Positions 57,009-64,000 of a stretch of 64,000 nt of DNA are shown in pieces (position 1 is the first letter of the stretch; every line of letters starts with the position of its first letter). The notes under the pieces are model-generated. The model saw nothing but the letters and a program-made list of their open reading frames with translations. It was not told the origin of the DNA and did no database searches. The position numbers were made by a program, and so were the translations under genes. The DNA lies in contig CAVQIX010000004.1 in assembly GCA_963712765.1 (NCBI GenBank), positions 496,001 to 560,000 on the forward strand, written 5' to 3'. Source of the stretch: CAXMST01 sp963712765 (GTDB taxonomy: Bacteria > Actinomycetota > Thermoleophilia > Solirubrobacterales > 70-9).

Positions 57009-57887
57009 ATGGCAACCGCAAGACGACGCACGAGCAAACGCCTACGCCGATCGAGGATGGACGCCTCGCCGGAGACGCACGCCCGCGGGGCCCGACCGCC
57101 GATCGTCCAGCTTCGTGACTCGACGGTCGTCTATCCGGGTGGCCACGTCGGGCTCGAGCGGGTCTCGCTCTCGGTCGATCGCGGCGAGTTCCTCTTCATC
57201 GTCGGCTCCACCGGCTGCGGCAAGTCGACTCTGATCAAGCTCCTGATCCGCGAGCTCGAGCCGGCAAGCGGCAAGGTGCTGGTGGCCGGACGCGACATCA
57301 ACGACATGCCGCGCGGCAAGGTGCCCCAGCTGCGCCGCCGGATCGGCACCGTCTTCCAGGACTTCAAGCTGCTCCCTAATCGGACCGTCTACGACAACGT
57401 CGCCTACGCCCTGCAGGTCACCGGGGCGAAACGCTCCGCGATCAAGCGCCAGGTCCCCGAGATCCTTCGGATGGTCGGGCTCGGGACCAAGATCCACAAC
57501 TATCCCGATCAGCTCTCCGGCGGCGAGCAGCAACGAGTCTCGATCGCCCGCGCCTTCGTCAACCACCCGCCGCTGCTGCTTGCCGACGAGCCGACCGGGA
57601 ACCTCGACCCCGAGACCTCGATCGGAATCATGCAGCTGCTCTATCGGATCAACCGCTCGGGCACGACGATGATCGTCGTCACCCACGATCGCGAGATGGT
57701 CGACAAGATGAAGCGACGCGTCGTCCAACTTCACGAAGGCCGCGTGATCCGCGATCAGGCCGCGGGCATGTATGCCTCCGAGGAGGACACGACCGAGTTC
57801 GGCATGCGTCTCCGCGCCGAGATGGGGGTCGACGAGCCCTCCGAGGCGGTCGACCCCGCCGATCCCGGGACCGGGGAACACTGGTAG
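57009..57887 (+). CDS. ftsE: cell division ATP-binding protein FtsE
   Basis: 292 aa. ABC ATPase: Walker A IVGSTGCGKSTLIKLL, FQDFKLLPNRTVYDNVAYAL (Q-loop region), signature LSGGEQQRVSIARAF, Walker B LLLADEPTGNLD, H-loop VVTHDRE. A 30-residue basic extension precedes IVQLRDSTVVYPGG; the ATG at 57057 is an alternative start. With FtsX it regulates peptidoglycan hydrolases at the septum. First gene of ftsE-ftsX-S41-rnr-smpB. Confidence 0.95.
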   Translation: MATARRRTSKRLRRSRMDASPETHARGARPPIVQLRDSTVVYPGGHVGLERVSLSVDRGEFLFIVGSTGCGKSTLIKLLIRELEPASGKVLVAGRDINDMPRGKVPQLRRRIGTVFQDFKLLPNRTVYDNVAYALQVTGAKRSAIKRQVPEILRMVGLGTKIHNYPDQLSGGEQQRVSIARAFVNHPPLLLADEPTGNLDPETSIGIMQLLYRINRSGTTMIVVTHDREMVDKMKRRVVQLHEGRVIRDQAAGMYASEEDTTEFGMRLRAEMGVDEPSEAVDPADPGTGEHW

Positions 57888-57890
57888 TCG

Positions 57891-58793
57891 ATGACCCGGA
57901 TCCCGTTCTTCTTCAGTGAGGCCTACAGGGCCCTTCGCCGCAACGCTGCGCCCTCGGTCGCGGCGATCGTCACGATCGCGATCACCGTGCTGCTGATCGG
58001 CGTGCTCGTCCCTGTGCTCGACGCGAGCGGGTCGAAGACCGACGACGTCCGCGATCAGATCTCGCTCAAGGTCTTCCTCTTCAAGAGCGCCGAGAAGTCC
58101 GAGATCCCGTCCCTGGGCAAGGAGCTCGAGGCGATTACGCACGTGAGCGAGGTCGAGTACGTCTCCTCCAAGCAGGCCCTGAGGACGCTCGAGAAGGATC
58201 TCGAGGAGAAGGACCTGCTCTCGGCCCTGCAGAACCGGAACCCGCTGCCCCCCTCCTTCAACGTCCGCCTCGACGATCCTGACAACCTCGAATCGGTGAT
58301 GGCCGCGATCTCCCCCCCGGACCCGTCCGGGAGCCCGCAGCCGATCAGTGCCGCGATCGAGGAGGTCAAGACCGCCGAGCAGACCAATCAGATCCGCGAG
58401 GTCACGGCGGCGGTCAAGATCCTGCTTGCGGTGATCGCGATCCTGCTCGGAGTCGCCTCGCTCTTCCTCGTCGCCAACACGATCCGTCTCTCGATCTACG
58501 CTCGACGCCGTGAGGTCGAGGTGATGAGACTCGTCGGAGCGACCAGTTGGTTCATCCGCTGGCCCTTCGTGATCGAGGGAATCTTCGTCGGCGTGTTCGG
58601 CGCAGCGATCGCAGTCGGCATACTGTTTCTCGGCAAGGTGACCATCGTTGACCCGCTGTCTGACAAATTCGCTTTGGTCGAGAATCTCAACACAATCGCC
58701 TTCGGGCCACTGATCGTTCTTCTGATCGGTAGCGCGATGGTGGTCGCGGCGCTTGGCAGCGGAATTACGTTGCGCCGATTCCTCCAGATTTGA
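57891..58793 (+). CDS. ftsX: cell division protein FtsX
   Basis: 300 aa. Cytoplasmic N-terminus, helix 1 (about 25-45), a large extracytoplasmic domain (about 46-180: ISLKVFLFKSAEKSEIPSLGKELEAI, VEYVSSKQALRTLEKDL), then three helices, with IRLSIYARRREVEVMRLVGATSWFIRWPF as the conserved FtsX core. The extracytoplasmic domain recruits hydrolases such as coiled-coil/M23 proteins. Starts 3 bases after ftsE; ends in ATTTGA, overlapping the next TTG start. Confidence 0.94.
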   Translation: MTRIPFFFSEAYRALRRNAAPSVAAIVTIAITVLLIGVLVPVLDASGSKTDDVRDQISLKVFLFKSAEKSEIPSLGKELEAITHVSEVEYVSSKQALRTLEKDLEEKDLLSALQNRNPLPPSFNVRLDDPDNLESVMAAISPPDPSGSPQPISAAIEEVKTAEQTNQIREVTAAVKILLAVIAILLGVASLFLVANTIRLSIYARRREVEVMRLVGATSWFIRWPFVIEGIFVGVFGAAIAVGILFLGKVTIVDPLSDKFALVENLNTIAFGPLIVLLIGSAMVVAALGSGITLRRFLQI

Positions 58794-59974
58794 GCTCCCC
58801 CGACAACGGCAGCGGCGCGGGCTTCGCCCGCGGCCTGATAGCGGGCGCGATCGGCGTCTTCCTGCTCCTGTCGGCGATCGCGCCGCTGCGGGAGGCCGTC
58901 CTCCCGGATGCGAGCCCAAACCGCGCCACCGAGGCGCAGGAGATCATCGAGAGCTCCTACTTCCGCGAGACCGATTCATCCGAGCTGGGGGACGCGTCGG
59001 TGGAGGGCATGGTCCGCAAGCTCCGGCGGCAGAACGAGGATCGCTTCTCCCACTACTTCGACGCCGAGACCTACGAGCGCTTCGAGTCCTCGACCGCGGG
59101 TGAGTTCAGCGGCATCGGGACCACTGTCAGCGAGGTCAGGCGCGGCCTCCGCGTCGCCCGCGTGTTCGAGAACACGCCCGCCGAGGAGGCGGGGATCGAG
59201 GAGGGCGACCTGATCGTCGCCGTCGAGGGCGAGCCGATCGCCGGCGAAGGCTCGACCGCGGTCGCCGCGAAGATCAAGGGGCCGCGCGGGACCGAGGTCG
59301 AGATCACAGTCGTCGACGGTGAGACCGGGGAGCGGCGGGACCTTACGCTGGAGCGGGCCGAGGTTCGGATCCCGGCGGTCGAGGGAGAGATACGCTCGGT
59401 CGGCGACACCGAGGTCGCCTACGTTCAGCTCGCCACCTTCAGTCAGGGTGCGCACGGCGAGCTCCGATCCGAGATCGAGAAGCTCTACCGTCAGGGCGCC
59501 GAGGGCCTCATCCTCGATCTCCGCGGTAACGGCGGCGGGCTGCTCCAGGAGGCGGTCCTGGTGACCTCGATCTTCCAGGAGGAGGGACCGGTGGTGATCA
59601 CCGAGGGCAGGACCCGCCCCCGCGAGACCCTCGATGTGACCGGCAACGCGTTGCAGCCGAAGCCGATGGTAGTGCTCACCAACGGCGATACGGCCTCGGC
59701 CTCCGAGATCGTCGCGGCCGCGCTGCAGCAGAACGGCATCGCCACCCTCCTCGGCACCACTACCTTCGGCAAGGGCACTTTCCAGGAGGTGATCGAGCTC
59801 GACGGCGGGGCGGCGCTCGATCTCACCGTCGGTGAGTACCTGACCGCCGACGGAACCTCCATCCTCGGTCAGGGCGTTCAGCCCGATGTCCGGGTCGGCG
59901 CGAAGGACTCCGGTCCGGATCGTCAGCTGCGGCGGGGTCTTGACGAGGTCTCCTCCCAGATCGACGCGGGCTGA
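58790..59974 (+). CDS. S41 family C-terminal processing peptidase (CtpA-like)
   Basis: 394 aa, TTG start overlapping the ftsX stop (TTGA). One N-terminal transmembrane helix or signal (about 14-32), PDZ domain at about 105-190 (VARVFENTPAEEAGIEEGDLIVAVEGEPI), then the S41 domain: LRGNGGG, catalytic Ser in GDTASASEIVAAAL, Lys in GTTTFGKGTFQ. The Ser-Lys dyad is intact. Acts in the envelope on unfolded or lipid-anchored proteins; coupling to ftsX suggests turnover of a divisome hydrolase. Confidence 0.93.
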   Translation: MSSPDNGSGAGFARGLIAGAIGVFLLLSAIAPLREAVLPDASPNRATEAQEIIESSYFRETDSSELGDASVEGMVRKLRRQNEDRFSHYFDAETYERFESSTAGEFSGIGTTVSEVRRGLRVARVFENTPAEEAGIEEGDLIVAVEGEPIAGEGSTAVAAKIKGPRGTEVEITVVDGETGERRDLTLERAEVRIPAVEGEIRSVGDTEVAYVQLATFSQGAHGELRSEIEKLYRQGAEGLILDLRGNGGGLLQEAVLVTSIFQEEGPVVITEGRTRPRETLDVTGNALQPKPMVVLTNGDTASASEIVAAALQQNGIATLLGTTTFGKGTFQEVIELDGGAALDLTVGEYLTADGTSILGQGVQPDVRVGAKDSGPDRQLRRGLDEVSSQIDAG

Positions 59975-62088
59975 TGGCGTCGCGCCCGGGGGATCGCCAC
60001 GAGAGGGCCGAGGTCGTGCTGGTCGCCGCCCGGCGTGGCCGTCAGCTCGTCGGGGAGCCGCTCTTCAGCCGCGGCGAGCAGGTTCCGCTGGCCCGCGGCC
60101 GAGTCAAGGTCGAGGAGGGGGAGATGGCCCTCTGCAAGGTCGATCGCCGTGGCGGACAGCCGATCCGTTCGCTGGGTCGCGCCGACCGGGCCCGCGACGT
60201 CGTAGCGGCGCTGCTGGCCGAACGCGGCCTGCGGCCGGGCTTCTCCAGGCGTCTCGAGGATGAGGCCCGCGAAGCGATCGAGCGGCTGGAGCGGGACGCC
60301 GGCCCGCGACGCGACCTGATCTCGGAGCCGACCTTCACCGTCGATCCGGCCAGCGCCCGCGACTTCGACGACGCGGTCTCCGCGCGGCGCGAGGGCGACG
60401 GCTTTCGCCTCTGGATCCACATCGCCGACGTCGCTGCCCACGTCAAGCCGGAAGGGGGTCTCGACCGTGAGGCACGGAAGCGTGCGAACTCCACCTATGC
60501 GCCCGGAATCGTCTCGCCGATGCTGCCGAAGGCGCTCAGCAATGAGGCCTGCTCCCTCAACCCCGGCGTCGAGCGGCTCGCCGTCACCTCCGAGATCGAG
60601 CTCGGCCCACGTGCCGAGGTCCGCTCAGCGTCCTTCTATCGCTCCCGGATCCGTTCCGACGTTCGGCTCGACTACGACGAGCTCGACCGGATCTTCTCCG
60701 GAGCCGAGCGCGCCCCCGATTCCGTCTCCGAGCCGATCGCCGTGGCGCGCGTCGCCGCCGCCGCGCTGGCCGACAACGCCCGCGGCCAGGCTCTCACCGT
60801 CCACTCGTCCGAGCCCGACTTCGAGTTCGACGACGAGGGCCATGTCTCCGCCTCCCACATCATGCCGGAGACCGAGGCCCACCGCCTGATCGAGAAGCTG
60901 ATGATCCTCACCAACGAGCAGGTCGCGACCCTGCTTGAGCGGAAGGGCGCACCGGCGCTTTATCGCGTGCACGAGCAGCCGGATCCCGCCCGGATAGAGC
61001 TGCTGTTCGAGCAGCTCGGCGATCTGGATGTGCCGACGCCACCGCTGCCGGAGCAGATCGGCCCGACCGAGGCCGGCGAGCTCGCGGCCGAGGCCAGCGT
61101 GCTGGTGTCCGAGGAGGCGAAGCGCCGCGGCCACGGCGCCGCAAGCCTCTCCTCACTGGTCCTGAGGAGCCTCAAGCCCGCCCGCTACAGCGACGCCAAC
61201 ATCGGCCACGCCGGGCTGGCGAGCCCCGCATACTCCCACTTCACCTCACCGATCCGTCGCTACCCCGATCTCGTCGCCCACCGTGCCCTGCTGGCCCTGG
61301 TCGGGGAGGGCGAGGCGAGGCCGAACCGGCATGAGCTCGACGAGATCGCCCTCCATTGCTCGGACACCGAGCGTGACTCGATGAAGACCGAACGCAAGGG
61401 CGATGACATCTGCCTCGGCTTCCTGCTCCAGAGCGAGCTCTTCCAGCGCGGGTGGGATCAGGAGTTCGAAGGCGAGGTCTCGGGTGTGATCGGTGGCGGA
61501 GCATTCATACGCTTCGCGGGGGAGATGGCGGACGCCTACGAGGGCTTCATTCCGATGCGCAAGCTGCGCGGCGACCACTACGACCTGAACGAGACCGAAT
61601 CGGCGCTGGTCGGCTCCCGCACCGGACGCCGCCTCGGCTTCGGCGACCCGATCAAGATCCGGGTCGAGTCCGTCGAGCCGGCCCGCGGTCGCGTTGATCT
61701 GCTGCTCGCTGACGGCAATCGGCGCGACGGGACCAAGGGCGGCCGGGACGGGGGCCGCCGACAGGGAGGTCAGGGCGGCGGCGCCAGGAGCGCGGTCGAG
61801 GCCGGCAAGCACGGCAAGAAGAAGGGGAAGAAGAACAAGGACAAGGGGAAGCCGGAGCGGGCGAGGTCCAATCAGGGTCGCAAGGGCAAGAAGGCCAAGC
61901 AGGCGAGCGCGGCGAGCAGGGGCAAGACCGGCAAGAAGGGCGAAGGCAGGGGAGCCAACGGTGGGAAGGGCAAACAGGGCGCGGGCGGGAAAGGCAAGGG
62001 CAAGGGTGATCGGAAGGGGACGGCTCGGACCGGCCAACGCGGCGGCAGGAGCGGGCAGACCCCGACCGGGCGGAAGAGCCGCGGATGA
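59974..62088 (+). CDS. rnr: ribonuclease R
   Basis: 704 aa. Overlaps the S41 stop by one base (TGATG). Short N-terminal cold-shock-like region, RNB domain at about 100-470 with TVDPASARDFDDAVSAR (catalytic Asp cluster), NEACSLNPGVERLAVT and YSHFTSPIRRYPDLVAHR; S1 domain at about 490-580; then a 110-residue Gly/Lys/Arg-rich tail (GKKKGKKNKDKGKP and similar) ending SRG. 3'-5' exoribonuclease that degrades structured and non-stop mRNAs together with SmpB/tmRNA, which is encoded next. Confidence 0.95.
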   Translation: MASRPGDRHERAEVVLVAARRGRQLVGEPLFSRGEQVPLARGRVKVEEGEMALCKVDRRGGQPIRSLGRADRARDVVAALLAERGLRPGFSRRLEDEAREAIERLERDAGPRRDLISEPTFTVDPASARDFDDAVSARREGDGFRLWIHIADVAAHVKPEGGLDREARKRANSTYAPGIVSPMLPKALSNEACSLNPGVERLAVTSEIELGPRAEVRSASFYRSRIRSDVRLDYDELDRIFSGAERAPDSVSEPIAVARVAAAALADNARGQALTVHSSEPDFEFDDEGHVSASHIMPETEAHRLIEKLMILTNEQVATLLERKGAPALYRVHEQPDPARIELLFEQLGDLDVPTPPLPEQIGPTEAGELAAEASVLVSEEAKRRGHGAASLSSLVLRSLKPARYSDANIGHAGLASPAYSHFTSPIRRYPDLVAHRALLALVGEGEARPNRHELDEIALHCSDTERDSMKTERKGDDICLGFLLQSELFQRGWDQEFEGEVSGVIGGGAFIRFAGEMADAYEGFIPMRKLRGDHYDLNETESALVGSRTGRRLGFGDPIKIRVESVEPARGRVDLLLADGNRRDGTKGGRDGGRRQGGQGGGARSAVEAGKHGKKKGKKNKDKGKPERARSNQGRKGKKAKQASAASRGKTGKKGEGRGANGGKGKQGAGGKGKGKGDRKGTARTGQRGGRSGQTPTGRKSRG

Positions 62089-62576
62089 GCAAGAAGGACG
62101 CCGGCACCAAGCCGACAGACGAACGAGGTCCGGACGTTGCCACCAACCGCGCCGCGCGCCACAGGTATGTGCTGGTGGAGACGATGGAGGCCGGGATCCA
62201 GCTGCGGGGAACGGAGGTCAAGGCGCTGCGCGAGGGCAAGGCGCGCCTGCAGGATTCATATGCCGCGATCGAGGAGGGCGAGGTGATGCTGCGCGGCGCT
62301 CACATTCCCCACTACGCGCCGGCCGCCCGCGAGAACCACGAGCCCGAGCGCCCGCGCAAGCTGCTCCTGCACCAGTGGGAGATCGAGCGTCTGATCGGGC
62401 GGATGAACCGCAAGGGTCTGACCTTGATCCCGACGCGGATCTACTTCAAGGGCCCACGGGCCAAGGTCGAGCTGGCGCTGGCCCGGGGCAAGGACCACCG
62501 CGACAAGCGCCGCGAGATCCGCGATCGCGACGTTGCCCGGGATGTGGAACGGGAGCTCAAGGACCGCAACCGTTGA
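62085..62576 (+). CDS. smpB: SsrA-binding protein
   Basis: 163 aa. Overlaps rnr by 4 bases (ATGA). RHRYVLVETMEAGIQLRGTEVKALREGKARLQDSYAAI, PRKLLLHQWEIERLIGRMNRKGLTLIPTRIYFK and the basic C-terminal RDKRREIRDRD are canonical. Binds tmRNA for trans-translation. The tmRNA gene does not follow: only 105 bases separate smpB from the next gene. Confidence 0.97.
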   Translation: MSKKDAGTKPTDERGPDVATNRAARHRYVLVETMEAGIQLRGTEVKALREGKARLQDSYAAIEEGEVMLRGAHIPHYAPAARENHEPERPRKLLLHQWEIERLIGRMNRKGLTLIPTRIYFKGPRAKVELALARGKDHRDKRREIRDRDVARDVERELKDRNR

Positions 62577-62592
62577 GGTGCAGCTCGGGGGT

Positions 62593-62609
62593 GGCGCGGT
62601 GAACGCGCC
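62593..62609 (+). terminator. hairpin after smpB
   Basis: GGCGCG (62593-62598) pairs with CGCGCC (62604-62609), loop GTGAA, 17 bases after the smpB stop. No U-tract. Confidence 0.45.
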
Positions 62610-62681
62610 GATTCAGCGACGCCCTGCCGTCGCCGCCTCATCGCTCGGCGATTGGTTCAATGTGTTCGGAGGGTTTGTGCG

Positions 62682-64000
62682 ATGAGTGAGAGCGACGAGA
62701 ACGAGCGGCAACAGAGACCGGATTCTGACGGTGCCGAAAGCGACCCCGAGGCCTACGGCGAGGGCACCGCTCAGGGTGATGAGCCGCCACCCCGGGAGGT
62801 AGTCGTCTCGATGGAGGGCGCCGTCGATTCCGGGAAGCTCGGCGAGCCTCCGAGCGTGGAGCTGCCTTCGGAGCCGGCGACCGAGGCTCCATCGGATCCT
62901 GACCAGCAGAGGCCGGACGCAACCCCTCCGCCACCGCCTCCACCCGATCAGCCGCCGTCCGAGGGCGCCCCTCCACCCCCGGTCGGCCAGGAACCTGCCG
63001 CCGCAGCGCCCCCGCCCCCGGTGGAGGCAGCCGCCGAGCCGGGCCCCCAGCCACCCCCGCCCCCGACCCCCGCTGCGCCGCAGCCCCCTGCCGGGGGCGC
63101 GCCGGATCCGGCCCAGGCAGCCAGTGTCCCGCCGCCGATCGCAGCGCCGCCCGGCGCCGGGGCAGCTCAGACCCCGCTTTCTCAGCCGGTTGCCCCTTCC
63201 CAGGACCCCAAGGAGGCCCGCCGCCAGGCGCGTGTGCAGCGGCGCCAGGCCCGCGCCGAGGCCAAGAAGCGCAAGCGTCAGGAGCGCGCGGATGCGAAGG
63301 CTCGCAAGGCCGACGAGCGACGCCGGAAGAAGGCTGCTCCCGCGCCGCAGTCAGCCGAGGCCACCGCGGCGGCGCCGGCCGGGCAGTCGCCACAGCCTTC
63401 GCCCGCCGCCGAGGCGGTAGGAACCGACCCGACGCAGTCGGGCGCACCCGCGTCCGAGGCAGCGGCAGCGATGCCCCCGCCGCCTCCCTCGGGCGAGGCC
63501 GCCGACCTGCCGGCGCCGCCCGCCGCCGGCCAGCCCGCCAAGCCCGGGGATGAGAAAGCGCAGACGCCGAACGCCCCGGCGGTAGCCCCGACCCCCGTAC
63601 CTCCCGCGGATCCGGGACGCAAGCTCGGCCGCAAGGAGAAGCGTGAGCTGAAGAAGCGCCAGAAGGCGGAGGCGAAGGCGAGAGCGAAGGCGGAGCGCGA
63701 GAAGGCGCGGGCGGAGCGCCGCGCCGCGGTCGCGCGCAGGCGGCAGCAGCAGGCGGCCGACAAGAAGCAGAAGAAGGCGAAGAAGGGCCAGGAGCAGCCG
63801 CAGGCTCAGCCGGCCGAACCGGTGGCTCCCGGGCCTGAAGGCGGAATCCCTGCGGCGGCGGCCGCTGGCGCCGCTGCGGCTGCGGCCGGAGCAGCAGCAG
63901 CGGCAGCGCCCGCTGCACCCGGCGCTCCTGAGGATGCCGAGCAGGCGGCTCTGCAGAGACTGACCGAAGCCCAAAACCGTGAGGAGGACGCCCTCGTGAC
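62682..64000 (+). CDS. Pro/Ala- and Lys/Arg-rich protein, N-terminal part, runs off the window
   Basis: At least 439 residues, open to the window end. Begins MSESDENERQQRPDSDGAES; GGAGGG lies about 8 bases before the ATG. Layout: acidic N-terminus (about 1-85), Pro/Gln/Ala-rich region with poly-Pro runs (about 86-180), basic coiled segment (about 180-225, ARRQARVQRRQARAEAKKRK), second Pro/Ala region, second Lys/Arg/Ala coiled segment (about 310-375), poly-Ala stretch. No transmembrane segment or named domain so far. Could be the disordered head of a cell-envelope or division protein; TolA-like composition, unproven. Confidence 0.75.
   Translation, partial: MSESDENERQQRPDSDGAESDPEAYGEGTAQGDEPPPREVVVSMEGAVDSGKLGEPPSVELPSEPATEAPSDPDQQRPDATPPPPPPPDQPPSEGAPPPPVGQEPAAAAPPPPVEAAAEPGPQPPPPPTPAAPQPPAGGAPDPAQAASVPPPIAAPPGAGAAQTPLSQPVAPSQDPKEARRQARVQRRQARAEAKKRKRQERADAKARKADERRRKKAAPAPQSAEATAAAPAGQSPQPSPAAEAVGTDPTQSGAPASEAAAAMPPPPPSGEAADLPAPPAAGQPAKPGDEKAQTPNAPAVAPTPVPPADPGRKLGRKEKRELKKRQKAEAKARAKAEREKARAERRAAVARRRQQQAADKKQKKAKKGQEQPQAQPAEPVAPGPEGGIPAAAAAGAAAAAAGAAAAAAPAAPGAPEDAEQAALQRLTEAQNREEDALV

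Noticed and set aside
62577..62681. tmRNA (ssrA) gene after smpB
   Set aside because: Only 105 bases are available and no tRNA-like ends are present.

Overview
The window is a chromosomal segment from a GC-rich, gene-dense bacterium. Third codon positions are almost all G or C, GTG and TTG starts are frequent, and stop/start overlaps are common. Gene content fits Actinomycetota: an FtsEX/S41 peptidase/RNase R/SmpB block, PknB-type kinase with extracellular propeller, FHA proteins, cell-wall-binding repeats, DUF389 and FIST. The Lys-rich secreted proteins and overall style suggest class Thermoleophilia (Solirubrobacterales-like), but that placement is inference from gene style, with no rRNA to confirm it. 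I see no prophage, insertion sequence, integrase or CRISPR array. It reads as core chromosome with a few lineage-specific surface and signalling genes. No gene-free stretch exceeds 300 bases apart from 3219-3593, which holds a tRNA.

Layout. 1-5 kb: truncated alpha/beta hydrolase, membrane glycosyltransferase with a PepSY-like domain, FAH-family hydrolase, tRNA-Asp, VOC protein, ferritin. 5-10 kb: enolase-superfamily enzyme, TerC protein, arginine decarboxylase plus agmatinase (putrescine synthesis). 10-19 kb: CNNM/CorC transporter, 3-hydroxyacyl-CoA dehydrogenase, thiolase, an operon of an 83-aa protein, methyltransferase, metallo-beta-lactamase and APC permease, then a cell-wall-binding-repeat protein and AIM24. 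19-25 kb: EnvC-like M23 peptidase and lysA-hom-thrC. 25-32 kb: two diguanylate cyclases, comF, hpf, secA. 32-43 kb: secreted propeller/PKD protein, GST-like protein, prfB with its programmed frameshift, FIST protein, nadC, a sensor kinase convergent with an FHA-LuxR regulator, methyltransferase, glycosyltransferase. 43-50 kb: a 1514-aa RTX-like protein, a Fpg/Nei glycosylase, nadA, HNH nuclease. 50-57 kb: MauE-like protein, DHA2 exporter, split transketolase, CYTH, SixA, DUF389. 57-64 kb: ftsE-ftsX-S41 peptidase-rnr-smpB and the start of a Pro/Ala/Lys-rich protein.

Expression signals. About 22 transcription units have a TAnnnT -10 hexamer ending only 6-10 bases before the start codon, with no Shine-Dalgarno sequence. 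That is the signature of leaderless mRNAs, and I used it to choose several starts. A small second class (VOC, ferritin, thiolase, a 96-aa protein, hpf, nadA) has strong AGGAGG-type sites. The nadA leader folds so that its Shine-Dalgarno is paired, which makes it the best candidate in the window for an undescribed regulatory RNA.

Two genes (hydrolase at 1-566, VOC at 3594-4392) each need one base removed to restore the family sequence, so either the assembly has indels or these genes are decaying.
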